Shown in pieces: positions 1 through 12,300 of a DNA stretch of 64,000 bases. The stretch comes from Heliocidaris erythrogramma (Eukaryota; Echinodermata; Echinoidea; Camarodonta; Echinometridae), in NCBI GenBank assembly GCA_025617745.1, contig CM046873.1:31217101-31281100 (forward strand), in the 5' to 3' direction. A program made the translations under genes and the position numbers. Every line of letters starts with the position of its first letter. Position 1 is the first letter of the stretch. Under the pieces are notes generated by a model, which saw only the letters and a program-made list of their open reading frames with translations, was not told the DNA's origin and did not search any database.

Positions 1-1182
1 TGTCTGACAATCAAGCGTGCGCTCGAGAAAGCAGAGTGAGATTCAACATGGCTAATGTATTCATTGCGTAGATGAATACATTTGTGGATCCTGCTCTCGT
101 GTGCAAATCAATTTTTACATTGCTGCTTTAAAATTGTTTTAGTTCAATGATCAAATGTGGTAGCATAATTATATAAAAGTAGATATTAGATGAAGTTACA
201 TGTATGTATTATTTTACGAAATGTTGCTGGAGAAAGTTGGGTTTGCCTTTTAAAGAAACACACTGTAGTGTAGAACAGAGATTTCATCAAATTGCTTTTT
301 ATGTACATGCATTTTATTGACGTTTAGCAATTACCAGAGCTTGTCAGTTTTGCGGAAGGAAAACCATGCTCTGTGTAAAATTCTTTTCTCTTTTATCCTT
401 CACAAAATGATAATGTTTTAACTTTGCAACTACAAAATTTCATGATTTAACAAATAGACCATTGGGGTACAAATGTGTTGGACAAGAAGCCAGTTCGTCT
501 AGATACAATCTGAGCATGAGCAGATAAAGGTCATCTGACAAATTCTAAAACCCACCGACATGAATACTTGATATGTGCTCATGAATGTCATGTAATCATT
601 ATTCAATTATGCACCAATGGAGCATTCCATGACATCCAGGTGGAAGTTTGCTTTACAAAAGTTAAAACAAAAGCTATTCATGACCACATCTATCACTTTG
701 AGAGTGATTATTCTAAACTTTTAAGTGCACAAAGTTGGACCTCGCCATTTTTTAAATATCTGTGGATATTTGGGGTCATTTGTGACATGTGCTATAAACA
801 ATGAACTGGTCTATTGACTTTAAATTTAGGTCTACATATATTTGTAGTAAGTGCATGATTTGCATTTAGAATACCTCGAGTCCTTTATACACATTCACAT
901 AGAGTTTGGAACCGGTATACATGTACATGTATATGTATAGAGTGAAAAAGAATTCTATAACCCCGCACACCCCCTAAAAAGGTCAAAACAAAACAAATTA
1001 AAACAACCACAACAAAGTACAAGAAACTGGCCATTTACACTACAGTGAACATTTCTTTAATAGTGCAGTTGGTAAGAGTACAATAGTGACAGACAATCTG
1101 TTCAGTCATGTGTGCACACTTTACAAAATGCAGTGGACAAATATGCAGCACAGGGTCAGAGTATGGCTGTAAACCTAATAAA

Positions 1183-1430
1183 CCGCTGCAGTTATGTACA
1201 TGTGCAAATTTTATGCGTACCTTTCAAACAAAGGTTGTTCTTACAACCTGAAAGCTTGCCGGGCATAGCAACAAATAATATATGCAAACTGGATTCCAAG
1301 CATTGAGGCTCATTTATAAAAAGCATGTTCATGGAATAGCTTGTCACTACATGTAGGTGCTCAGAGAATACACGTATATATAGGTGCATAAATTTGTATA
1401 CATTACAGAAGCGGTCTATTGACAGAGACT
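1183..1430. repeat. Dispersed repeat, inverted copy at 18847-19195
   Basis: About 240 bp here match 18847-19030 in reverse complement, including the segment reading AGAAGCGGTCTATTG at its right end. The other copy ends in similar inverted sequence, so the family is probably a small TIR element. Both copies are diverged. Confidence 0.6.
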
Positions 1431-1888
1431 TGCAAACTTGTACATGTACAAGTAGGGTCTACATTTATTTTCTTCCTATTTCTCCTCAACAAGTACAATT
1501 CATGCGTGTTGGCTTGAATGTCCAACAAAAGCACATTTTCATGTCATTGTTTTTCAAATTATCAATAATCCTAGACCTCGGCTGCAGCAGACTGTTTTAC
1601 ATGAAGGCCGTTATAATGTATTTACCTGTACATGTAAGCCGCTGTTGTGCCACGCCCACTTTTTTATTTCACTACTTTTAGCAAGTTGTCACTGATAAGA
1701 TATAATTATTATGGTGTACAATGTACATGTATGCTGCAAGCATGAAAAAAATCAATTGTATTTGGTAACTTGTAAATTACAGGATATGTAAAGTACATGT
1801 ATACATGTGTTCATGTACTGTGTGTTGATACTATTTCGATTCTGTTGCCGGAAATCATTGTACCAAGGAGGTACAATTTTTTTTCCTG

Positions 1889-1982
1889 TAGAGAGAGGAA
1901 GAGAAAGACAGAGAGAAAGGGAGAGAAAGACAGAGAGATATAGAAAGAGAGAGAGAGAGGGGAAGAGAGAGAGAGAGAGAGA
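1889..1982. repeat. GA-rich microsatellite
   Basis: This is a purine-only stretch dominated by GAGA with scattered AAA interruptions. The open frame on the opposite strand (poly Leu/Ser) is produced by the repeat. Confidence 0.85.
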
Positions 1983-2636
1983 ATGAGCAAATTTTCTTGT
2001 TTTGTATGAATGTAGATCTGCAATTTATTTAACTGTAGGAACAAAAGCAATTGCTGTATTTTTTCAGAATGATTTGACAAATATTACTGACTACATGTTA
2101 TGTGCATGGTACTTGTACGTCTGTCACTTTTTATTTAAAGAAGTATGTAGAGTACATGTATAGTATGTACGATATACATAGGTAGATAAACATGTATGAG
2201 TAGACTTTAATCGGGGAAGTGTATACTGCCATCAGGTTAAACTTCACTTCACTTTAATTACTGGTACATGTAGCTTAAATTTTTAAAAACAATTTCCTGA
2301 TACTGTATGTATATATACATGTACATGTAGCGATACAGTGTACAATTATACAATCAGTGACACTGCTGGTTTTCCCCTTCCAAAAAATGCAATAGCCTCT
2401 GTTCTGAATGGGTCTTTGTTGATCATGCAAATGCCTGGATGCTTTTCCTCAAAAGAGTGGCTAAATCGAAAGGAACTGTTCCGTGATCATTTCCTGAAAA
2501 ATCTAGAAATTGTGTATCAGTACATGTAGTAATAAACTGTTCATGGAAAAAAAACCTCTTAAAGGGAAGGTTGAGTTCTGTGAATGGTAATAAATAATTT
2601 GTGAGCTTCCTCATTCTTTTTATGTTTAGTTTGCAG

Positions 2637-2875
2637 AGGTGTCGTAGTCGAGTGGTTTAAACACATCCCCGGCGCGGCACTACTGTTTTCTGGCAAGCCA
2701 TTAATCTACATTTGCCACTCTCCACCCAGGTGTTAAATGGGTACTGGCAGGAATTAATTCCTTGAATGCTGTGAGCTCCGAAATCAGTAGCCTAGCTAGA
2801 GCCGGGGTAATATTGGAACGCCTTGAGCACCATTCATGGTGGATATGAGCGCTATATCCAATATTATTATTAGAT
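2637..2875 (+). mobile_element. tRNA-derived SINE
   Basis: The left end reads GTCGTAGTCGAGTGGTTTAA, which has the look of a tRNA A-box region. The body (CCACTCTCCACCCAGGTGTT and following) is shared with SINE copies at 14540-14752, 15357-15629 and 21425-21630. It ends in an ATTATTATTAG tail. The B box here is degraded. Confidence 0.7.
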
Positions 2876-3186
2876 TATCATTTAAATGTACATGTAGTAG
2901 AAATGCCCCTGAAAAGGATTGCTCTTTAAATGCCCTCACATTCAACATATACATGTACCTGTAACACGAAACGGCTTAAATGTTCAGGCACGAACATTTG
3001 TGTGTAGTCCCATATACACATTTCTGTGTCCAGTGCATGCGACTCTCAGCAGGATTGAGTCAATTTCTAATCATTTTGGCGATTCCAAAACCTTACAGCA
3101 TACATCAATTCTTAATTGCTATATAATCAACCTTTCCCAATTGCCTTGACTTGAGACAGTTTCTTTCACAATTCAGTCTCAAGATC

Positions 3187-3320
3187 AGGGGGGCATTTTA
3201 TCAAGTGTCTTGATTTTTACTGTCAAATTTAATCTCGGCCAATCAGATGCAAGGATTTCAGTAGCTTATAACAGTTATTGCAACTTGTCATTAATGCCCA
3301 AGTTTTATGAAACGGGGCCC
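3187..3320. mobile_element. MITE, GGGGGCGTTTCAT family
   Basis: The short inverted ends (GGGGGCATTTTATCAAG and TTATGAAACGGGGCCC) and the shared core CCAATCAGATGCAAGGATTT mark this family. Further copies lie at 5600-5739, 5749-5889 and 16051-16191. Confidence 0.65.
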
Positions 3321-3324
3321 TGTA

Positions 3325-3520
3325 TTCTATTTTTTGTAGCCTGATATAACAAGATTCCTGCTATAACAAGGTAATTTTGATGGTCCGAAGGACCTCGATA
3401 TACTGAGTTCCCACTGTATTCTATTGTTTCTTCACCTGATATAACGAGGTTCCTGCTATAACAAGGTAATTTTGATGGTCCCAAGGATCTCGTTAAAAAT
3501 ACAGAGTTTTCACTGTATAC
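3325..3520. mobile_element. pogo/Tigger-like MITE remnants, two partial copies
   Basis: The phrase GATATAACAAGGTTCCTGCTA and the end GAGTTTCCACTGT recur here twice. They resemble the ends of Tc1/pogo-type MITEs (CAGTGGAAACTCG, then TATAA). Related copies are at 15746-15922, 19291-19451, 20403-20628 and 47877-48050. Confidence 0.5.
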
Positions 3521-3984
3521 ATGTATACATTGTGTACCGTATGTGCAATTGTGCATGGTCAAATCAACAATTCCCTATTGAAATGAATACCAAATACTAA
3601 TCAAATGACAGCAAATTGTACATGTACAAAGAATGATGATAGCACCTACATTTGTATTACATGTTCTTTAATACATCAAGGTTTAGAGAGGTCACATGTC
3701 TATTCATTTTCATTTGTTTAAATATTCCTGTTTTTTTAAAGGGTTTTATACCACAAATCCCTTTTGAACAAACAGCCTAAACAATTGAACAGATGGTTCA
3801 TACCATACATGTACATGTATGTACATGTACAATGTAGTTGAGTGTATTAGTTTACACATATTTAATGACACAGCTCTTTTTATTGCTGTGTCACTACATC
3901 TTCATATTTACATGTACAATGTGCTTGCACAGTGATGATATTGAGATGATATTTAAAGATACATGTACATGTATGTATGTATAT

Positions 3985-4478
3985 TAATAGTAGAGTGCTG
4001 GTCAAACAATTACATTGTGGAAGAAACTACAATGTATGTACTAGACTTTCGCAAGTGGGGAAGGGGGGATTATGTAGTACAAGAAATGGTGTAATATGAG
4101 GCTTTGGAATCGTCAGAATGATAAGAAATTGACTGATCTTGCTCAAAGTCACATGCAATCTACACAGAAATGGGTAAAATGATAAATGGGGCTACACAGA
4201 CGTGTGGCATGATACAGGGCATTTGAGGAGCGATCCTTGTCAGGGGACATTTCTTATATTATTCTAAACTGACATTTATAAAGAGATATCGAAAACAAGC
4301 TGCTGAAAACTGCTTATCCAATAATAGCGAGCCAATAGAGTAAAATGGAGTCAAAAGGGGCCTGAGCTTTCTGCTAGGATCAGAAGCTCAGGCCCCTTTT
4401 GACTCCATTTATAAAGAGAATGAGAATTACAAATGACTTTTTAACTTAACGAGAACTAAACCTTCTCTTTAAGCGCAC
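3985..4478 (+). mobile_element. TTAAAGATAAAGTT-family MITE, interrupted
   Basis: The sequence matches the 370-bp MITE at 12929-13302, including CAATTACATTGTG, GATAAGAAATTGACT and CAGGGGACATTTCT, and ends in CCTTCTCTTTAA. A 133-bp insertion at about 4287-4419 interrupts it and carries the hairpin at 4343-4410. Confidence 0.6.
4343..4410. repeat. Perfect 27-bp hairpin
   Basis: The left stem at 4343-4369 and the right stem at 4384-4410 are exact reverse complements around a 14-nt loop. The hairpin lies at the right end of an insertion flanked by the 14-bp direct repeat CATTTATAAAGAGA at 4273-4286 and 4406-4419. It could be the inverted end of a small foldback element. Confidence 0.8.
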
Positions 4479-4877
4479 AAATTGATAATGTGTTATTCAT
4501 GATGAACGATCATATGGCCCGTACTTTGGAAAAAATGCACCTGTCTTTGCACAGGAATATCAGTTACAGGCAGGAAGAACCTGTATTTGCCAATGACCAG
4601 TACTGGGTATATCCATCAAAATTCTACACATGTTTATCTCACACTCATCTATACACCCTGGCAGATTCACTGATTGCAAGTTGCTTTCAGTAATTGACAG
4701 AGCATCTGCATCCTAAAATACTACTGAAACTTACGATGTAAACATACATTCATGGTACTTTAAATTTTAATTCAGCTCTAATTTGCAAACAAGCTTTGAA
4801 GACACTTTTGTTGTTTCATGGGTCATCAAATATTTCAGGTATTAAAAACTTTGCGTCTTTTAAAAAATATGAGTTCC

Positions 4878-5090
4878 TCTTTCTCTCTCTCTCTCTCTCC
4901 CTCTTTTCTCCCTCTTTTTTTCTCCCCCTCTTTTTTTCTCCCCCTCTTTTTTTCTCTCCCTCTTTTTTTCTCCCTCTCTCTCTTTTTTCTCCCTCTCTCT
5001 CTTTTTTCTCCCTCTCTCTCTTTTTTCTCCCTCTCTCTCTTTTTTCTCCCTCTCTCTGCTTTTCTCTCTGCTTTTCTCTCTCCCACCCTC
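4878..5090. repeat. Polypyrimidine CT tract
   Basis: About 210 bp of nearly pure pyrimidine (TCTC with TTTT and CCCC blocks). It opens long spurious frames on both strands. Mirror-symmetric parts could in principle form triplex DNA. Confidence 0.9.
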
Positions 5091-5599
5091 TCTCAGTATC
5101 TCCTACTGTCTACATTGCACCTCTTACATTTTCTTTCTATCCTGTTTCTTTCCCTTCTCTTTCTTTCCCTTCTCTGTTCCCTCTCTTTCTGCACATGTGC
5201 TGTCAACCGTCTGCCTCTCTCGCTCTGTTCCTCTCTTCCCTGCTCCTCCTTTACATGTATTTCTCTCTTTTATCTAAACCTCTGTCAGCAAGTGCATTTC
5301 TCTCTCTCTTTTTTTGCTCATAGGAGCTCTTTTTGATAAGATTTTACTAAATGATACATGTACAGTAAAATAAAGAGATTTTCTCTATGCAAGTTTTATT
5401 TATTTTTCGTTTAAACGTTTCATTACCAAAGCTCTCTTGCAAGTATTTTTTTAAAAAGCTTTCCAGGAAAGAAATGTTTCTCAAATTACTCTCTGATTCT
5501 ACATACATGTACATGTATTCAGTATATATTGTTGCATTGTCTCTCTATTTTTCTCTCTCTATCTCTCTATCTCTCTCTCTGTCTTTTAATTGTGTACCA

Positions 5600-5739
5600 G
5601 AGGGGCGTTTCATCAAGTGTCTTGTCAGTGATTTTTACCGACAAATTTGCTCTCAGCCAATCAGATGCAAGGGTTTCAGTAGCTTATAATAGTTACTGCA
5701 ACTTGTCATTGATGACAAGTTTTATGAAACTGGCCCCTG
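5600..5739. mobile_element. MITE, GGGGGCGTTTCAT family
   Basis: It starts AGGGGCGTTTCATCAAG and ends TTTTATGAAACTGGCCCCT, so the ends are inverted. It shares the CCAATCAGATGCAAGG core with the neighbouring copy, which begins 10 bp away. Confidence 0.75.
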
Positions 5740-5748
5740 AGCTGTCCA

Positions 5749-5889
5749 GGGGGGCGTTTCATGAAAGGACTTGTCAGATATTTTGTCCGACAAATTTGCT
5801 CTCAGCCAATCAGATGCAAGGATTTCAGTAGCTTATAACAGTTGTCGGATGAAATATCTGACAACTTCCTTTCATGAAACGCTCCCCTG
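5749..5889. mobile_element. MITE, GGGGGCGTTTCAT family, foldback variant
   Basis: The left end GGGGGCGTTTCATGAAAG pairs with the right end CTTTCATGAAACGCTCCCC, and the pairing extends inward through GTCAGATATTT and its complement. It is the most symmetric copy in the window. Confidence 0.8.
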
Positions 5890-6728
5890 AAACTTGTTAA
5901 ACATGTCAGTGAAGGATAGAAATAGTCATATGAACAGGGTCTCGAACAATTTAAGGGATGGACGGAATGCCTTTTGATTAAAGCTTGCATTCTTGGTTCG
6001 AGGTAAATAAAGTGGCCGCCTGCAGCCATCTCAAACAGCCGTTAATTAATGACTGCGGTCTATGCGCACTCTGCATGCTAAACCCCTGTCGAAGAAAATT
6101 TATGGGGGAAAGTCCTGCTGAAGTGTAGGGGAATTGGTGATTGGGGTCTCCACCATGAACCAGAGGTATGAATAAAACATGTACAATCTGTATCCATAGG
6201 CAGTGACAAATTCAGATACATACATGTACATCAGCGAAAATATCTTACGTGTGGTGATTTGCTCCCATAAACTTTATTAAGTCTGTAAAGTGCTGTAATA
6301 GAGACAATGTAGATGTATTGCGCTATATTCCAAAATATTACTATTGTATAAAGACAAAGCCGTGATAAATTGTCAAAGAGCAAACATTGCTACCTTGTTA
6401 TAATGTTTATTTTACAAACCATGATAAAACTTTTGGCATAAATGGGTCGTATGACTTCGATACTGTATAAATGCATTTAAGAGCAGCAAGAGAGAATAAA
6501 TTACAATAATGAAAGAAATATTCAGAGTCCATGATATTTTTTTGAGCAAAATTGAAGAATGTTGGTCGATGGGTTATACATGTACATGTACCATGTATTC
6601 AGTATAAAATTTACCCAAATTTGACTTAAAAATACAGGTACATGCTGCCCGTGTGGATATGATTGTGATTTTACCCTAGTTTTAAATTTTTCACTGACAA
6701 TGTTCACAAGTCAATATGATTATTTTCA

Positions 6729-7433
6729 TTAAAGCAGATAACCGGAGAAATGTCCCATAAATTAAGAAATAGGACAAATTATACATTTTTGGAAAGCTAA
6801 TCCCCCAAAGAATACGATGAAATTAAATTTTGGAGATGTAAGCTTGTTCAAAAAGATTATCAGGACTTTTTTTCAAGACCCCTGACAGGGTCTCAGATGA
6901 GCCACGAAAGCGAGAATTCTTGCACTAGAGAAATGACGTCATTCTCGGGACAGCTACAGTAGCTTACGGTATACGACTTGACTGTACTGTAGCTGTATGA
7001 ATCGTGTGTGTGTGGCTGCTGCAGTGATTCACCCAGTGATTGATGGAATGACAGTGTGATTCCAGGTTCTAACATCTGAATCAGGGCCAAAATCAGACAT
7101 TTTGTCGACAAGATTTTCAAAGATTGGAAGAAATCAGTAGCTTACCTCGAACCGTGAACGTTATGTGCGCGCGCTGTATTGACGTGACCGTCAGCTAGCT
7201 AGAAGCAAGCAAGTGTGTCCAGAGTATTACGTCACATTTCCAAAGTTGAAAAAGAAACTGCTCGCGGGGCGAAAAATAGAATATTTTGGCACACATTTGA
7301 AACAGAATATTAATTTATGAAAACCTATGTATTTCGAATGTTGATGGAATGTTTGAGGGCATCTTCCCCTTTCCGTTGATACCAAATTTATTGCATTTTG
7401 ATTTGTTTGTACATCTCCGAGTAACCCCTTTAA
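6729..7433 (+). mobile_element. 705-bp TTAAAG TIR element, copy 1
   Basis: The left end TTAAAGCAGATAACCGGAGA and the right end (reverse complement TTAAAGGGGTTACTCGGAGA) are inverted repeats, and the TTAA could be a target duplication. A highly similar copy lies in the opposite orientation at 22400-23101. A 75-codon frame shared by both copies is degraded. The TTAA suggests a piggyBac-like non-autonomous element, but this is unproven. Confidence 0.75.
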
Positions 7434-7534
7434 TAAAATTATTAAAACTCAATGTTCATAGACACCAGTTTGAAGAATTTGAAGAAATTTACTGACAGCC
7501 TTTTGTCAAAACCTCTGGTGAAATAAAACAACCA

Positions 7535-7554
7535 CCCCCCCCCCCCCCCCCCCC
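7535..7554. repeat. C20 homopolymer
   Basis: A run of twenty C. Its length is likely to be uncertain in any assembly. Confidence 0.9.
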
Positions 7555-8044
7555 ACAAAAAACAATTGAGGGAAAATCCGAGTACTACTCAATCAGCATG
7601 TACAAAAAACATGTATGCTCATCTCGGTTGTGAGACACCTTTGCAGACTTTTGTTGGATATTCTCATCAGATGTGTTCAAACATACACAGAAAAATCTCT
7701 TGTATTACTATAAAAGAAATTCCAGTGGATACACAACTCTCATAATTACTGAACGTGAAATACATGTATGCTATTGCATCTGAGTAAACGCATTTCTCAA
7801 TCTCGTGCTTATGTTAGATAATATAATTATATACATTGTGGCTTATCCTTTTTATCTATGCATTGGTAGAGAATGCATAATGAAGTTTCGCTCAGAATCT
7901 ACACAAAAGCTTTCCTGCTGACATTTCTTGTGTGCTTGTCGTCTCTTGCTGACTACATGCATTTTAGGTACTGGTATTAAAATATCAAAAGGCTTTAAAA
8001 AGCCTTAAACAGGATTAAACAGGATTAAACAGGTTTAAACAGGC

Positions 8045-8997
8045 TTAAAGATCACATTACAAGAACATCACAAATATGGCAATTAATGTATCACTAGAAA
8101 CTGGGAAGCTTACAGATGGCAATCGTATAAGTTTTATGTCAACTGTGTATCTGATGATTATAAAAACAACATAAATAAACGCTCTTCTAAGCCTCTGGAA
8201 TATCCGAGGATTCGCCAGAAATATAGCGATGTTTTGATGTCGCCACACTGGGGATTGATCCTGCTTAAGCAGACAACGTCCTATAATGAATGAACGTAAT
8301 TGCAATGCAATTTTTTATCAAATTATAAAGAGTTTGGTGTGAAATAAGGTCATGTTTAAATATACCATTCTAAAAGGGAAAGTGAAACTGATTCTGGTAA
8401 CTAAAACCGTTTGATTGTAAATACACAGGAGAAGGGTCAGTGATCAATGAAATAAACCCCATTTTCAAATTGAAAAGCCCTCCGAATAAAAACACGGATG
8501 GTATTCGTTCCCTCTTGAAACGCCGAACATGCCCCGGTGCAAGCAGCTGAAAATACAATGGCGTCTTATTTTGTTTACAAGTGACTTATTCCTTTATTTT
8601 TTTTAACGCTGCATTTTTCATCAAAATAATACCATACACGAAGTTAGAGTGAGGCAACAGACTAACATTGAGACTGACGCTAGTCAAGTAAGAGAAATAA
8701 GTGAAGAGGAGATGACAAAACAGGCACTGAAAAATGTGTAAGATGTTATGGGACATCGTCTGCTTAGACAGGACTGGCCCCTGGTGTGTCGTCACACATC
8801 TCAGCAGCGTTGGAGGAGCTCTTCAGCTGCTATATCGGGGGCTGTATTTTACCGTTTTATAATTGATAACAATCATTACTTCAAATGTTTCCAAGCGTTG
8901 AATTTGGATAACCTTGTTTTATTTATGCCATATATGCAATAAAAAGCATTAAGCCAATATTTAATTTGATGAAATTTTCTTGTAATGTGATCTTTAA
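8045..8997. mobile_element. 953-bp TIR element with TTAAAG ends
   Basis: The left end TTAAAGATCACATTACAAGA is repeated in reverse complement at the right end, where the sequence ends TCTTGTAATGTGATCTTTAA. Internal segments at about 8210-8285 and 8735-8815 are also inverted relative to each other. No intact transposase frame is visible, so it is probably non-autonomous. Confidence 0.8.
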
Positions 8998-9180
8998 ACA
9001 TTCCTCATGATTGAGATTGTCCTATCTCCAAATCTTGTCCTATCTCTTTCTCTATCTCTATCATTCTATTTTTTTCTCTCTCTAGATTCCTTTAACTATC
9101 TCTGCTGTGAATTATTCTTACACTGTTGGAGATTATTTTGCAAATTCTAAAAATTCTCCCCTTTTTTCCTTGTGTTTTAG

Positions 9181-9304
9181 CTATGGAGAAGTACAAGCCC
9201 ACAGATGCCACAACAAACCCTTCGCTGATCCTGGCTGCGGCTAAACTACCACAGTATGCTGCCCTCATTGACGAAGCAGTGACGTATGCCAAAGCCGGTG
9301 CATC
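9181..9304 (+). CDS. TALDO1: TALDO1 exon 2
   Basis: It follows an acceptor reading TGTGTTTTAG and begins with the last two bases of a split codon, then encodes [15 protein letters not shown] and on to AKAGA. The Met here is internal to the family alignment (human has IDEYKP at this place), so it is not the true start. The donor is GTAAGT. Confidence 0.93.
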
Positions 9305-12300
9305 GTAAGTAATCGGGGATGATCAGACCATGTGACAATTGACTTACCTGCAGAGAAATATTGTGTACTACACTTTGCAGAGTGGAATTATTTATTGACA
9401 ATTGTCATTTCGCTGGCTAAAAATCCTTATGCCTGGTATGGCAAGGTGCATGATTCCAATTGGACTGTCCCATACAAACTGAGCATTAGCGGTTAGGGTT
9501 GGGAGGGGGGGGGCTGTATTCTCTGTAGGCCTAATTCTCAGTGTTTATCATGGTCACCTCTTTCACAAAACATGTTTTTCTTCATTATTTCACTATTTTT
9601 CTTTGCAATTATATTCGCTTCCTTTTTGGAAGGTGATCTGACATGTGCTCTTGGCTTTTTTTTGTCAAAGATATGCATTTAGGCCCGTATTCTGAGCTCC
9701 GATTTAACTTAAACTGCAGTGTAAACTACCCAGGCTAAATTTGCCCTTTGAACCGCAGTTGTAGGAAATCACGTTCTAAACTCTGGCTAAACTCCTGTGT
9801 AGTGTCGTTTGACTTTATACAGAAATTAAGACTGGACTTGCAGTTTAAGTCACTTTTAATTCAAGCTCTGGCTTAACTGTACTAAGACAGGAGTTTAAAT
9901 TAAACCGGAGGTCAGAAGACGGGCCATTGGGTTTGGGATAGAGTTGTGATAGGGCGTGATTGTTGGCTCCAGGATTAGATATTGAGGATGGAGCAATTTT
10001 TGTACAATAATTTTTTTGTGTGTTTATGTTTGAATATAGGGAATTAGATGACCAAGTAGCCGCAGCTATGGACAAACTGGTAACTGTCTTTGGTTCCAAG
10101 ATTCTTAAGATCATTCCAGGACGTGTCTCCACTGAGGTAGATGCCAGGTAAGTTCTTTTTTCCTTTATTTTCGTCTTTGCATTTTTAGGTATTGATAGTA
10201 ATCTTGTTTACCCAGGGTAGCCTCAAGGGGGTACTCGTTTTCCTGAAGGTTCGTTTTTCCCAAGGTTCATAACTCTGAAGGTTTGTAATCCTGCAACACA
10301 CATTTCCCATAGTTTATAATTCCTAAAATGAAATATGGATCATAGTTCTGAACATTTGATGCATTACTGCGAAGGTTCTTAATTCCGAAAATGAAATAGG
10401 GTTTGCAATTCTGAAAATGAAAAAGGGTTCGTAATTCTGGATATGCAATAGAGCCCTACATAACTTTTCAAAATTGCCAACCTTCAGAAATGTGAACACT
10501 TTTTCACTTTCGGAATCATGAAGCCTATTTCATTTTCGGAATTACGAACGGTCGCAGTTACGAACCTTTGGAAATTAGAACCTTCAGAAAAACGAAATGT
10601 AACCAGATTCATCAGTATTACTGCTGTTCTCATCCTGCAATCATCATTGACCCAGCCATTGTCAGTGCTCATTTAAAGGGATACGCCACCGGGCGACTGT
10701 GGGGAAAGTCAGGATTGCGTAGGCCCCATTCACTCGTACACAAAGTTTGTGCGTCGAACGCGTCCGTTGGACTAAGTGGGATTACATTTTGACTGCACGA
10801 AGCCGACCGAGTGTCACACGAGAGCTCGAGCGCAGGTGGAGCGTACATGTTTGTGCGGCGACCGGTCTATCCGAGGTTTGCGCCCCGAGGGGTAACGACA
10901 TGATCAGGTAACGATCACGGTGCCCTCTCGCGGCATTAAAACGTCCACAATCTGCGGTTGAGTATCCCTTTAATACACCTGGGTAAAGGGGGGCAATTTT
11001 GAGTAAAACACTTTGTCCAAGGATGTAATAACCAAGCTTGGATCGAACCCAAAGATATAAATGTACACTGAACGTTTCAGACTATATATACATATATTGT
11101 ATACAGTGTATGTGTGAAATAATTTTGGTAGGAAATGCACTTGTATATAAATAGTATTAATAGCTGTGTCATGAGTAAATAAAGATAACAAAAGTGATAT
11201 GATAGAAACTGTACAATAGGGGAGTAATGAGCAAATAAAGATAAAAGGAACGTCAATAAAAAAAAAATCAAGCACAGAATGTTCAAGACTGCATAAGAAT
11301 GGTATTGTCTGAATAAATGAGCAAATAAAGATAAGGATAATGACAGAAAATAAATTCTCAGTGAATCAAATTTTGTAATATTAGCCCAAAAACTTTGGTA
11401 GACAATATAAAAGCCGAGAAATGAGCAAATGTAGATAAAGAAATGATGGTAAAAAAAAGCATACACGGAATGGTAAAGACTGCAAAGGATCATTGCTGAG
11501 TAATGAGCAAATAAGGAGATCAAGGTAGTAGTCTTGGCCCACGGCCATTACATGCGATCTCTGTATAGGTGCATATGGGATTTGTGCATTGTGCTTTTCA
11601 ATGATTTGATTTCCTGAATAAGTTTGAATATTTTTTTAAATATGTACATGTACTGTATGCCAATTTACACAACCCAACTACATGTAGGGGCATAGTAAAT
11701 GATTTTAAAGCATTTCAAACCGGCTTTTTTTCAAATTGCATTTTCCTTTCAGAAAACTTGAGATTGGCTTTCAAACCTGAAGAGAAATCACATTAATTTG
11801 CAAACTGATTTTTTAATTGCCAAACCAATTCATAGGTTGTCCCACAATTGCTGTGTAATGTTCTTTTAAAGATCTCTCACTGCCTGTCTCGATATCTCCT
11901 CTTTCCCCCTTATTCTTTCTTTCTCTGTCTCTCTTTCTTCCCATCTCTTTCTCTCTCTCTCTCTCTCTCTACTATCCATGTTCCTCACATCAAAACCAAA
12001 CCCAATCATGTTTCGAAGGTAACATTGAATTACTTCCAGTCACATCCCTCCATTTCATTGTTGCTTTTCAGGCTTTCCTTTGACAAGGATGCTCAGATTG
12101 CCAAGGCCCGCCGTCTCATCCAGCTCTATGAAGATGTTGGAGTGAGCAAGGAGCGTATCCTCATCAAGCTTAGCTCTACTTGGGAAGGCATCAAGGCTGC
12201 CGAGTAAGTAATTAAAGGGGATGTCTACCCGGAAATTAAAAGAAAATTGATTCAAGAAATGGACCACAGAAAGTTTGGAGGAAAATTCAATAACAAATAA

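Larger units (their letters stand above)
1..9180. other. Non-coding DNA before TALDO1 exon 2 (intron 1 or upstream)
   Basis: No convincing exon was found here. The first visible transaldolase exon starts at 9181 with a split codon, so this stretch is probably intron 1, with exon 1 to the left of the window. It is AT-rich, and the first 6.6 kb contains the palindromic octamer TACATGTA about 30 times by eye. It holds the small mobile elements listed separately at 1183-1430, 2637-2875, 3187-3320, 3325-3520, 3985-4478, 5600-5889, 6729-7433 and 8045-8997, plus a C20 run at 7535-7554. Open frames in this part follow low-complexity tracts or repeats and look non-coding. Confidence 0.6.
10148..12071. 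other. TALDO1 intron 3
   Basis: It holds a foldback repeat at 10217-10605, a TTAAAG TIR element at 10673-10973, a direct repeat of about 190 bp at 11160-11520 and a CT-rich tract near 11900-11975. Confidence 0.85.

Noticed and set aside
4796-5336. Open frames of 172-175 codons on the plus strand
   Set aside because: They are poly Ser/Leu/Phe readings of the CT microsatellite, open in two frames and with a matching Arg/Lys/Glu frame on the minus strand.
8748-8942. Frame just upstream of TALDO1 exon 2 as a possible exon 1
   Set aside because: It lies inside a TIR element and lacks the expected N-terminal transaldolase sequence.
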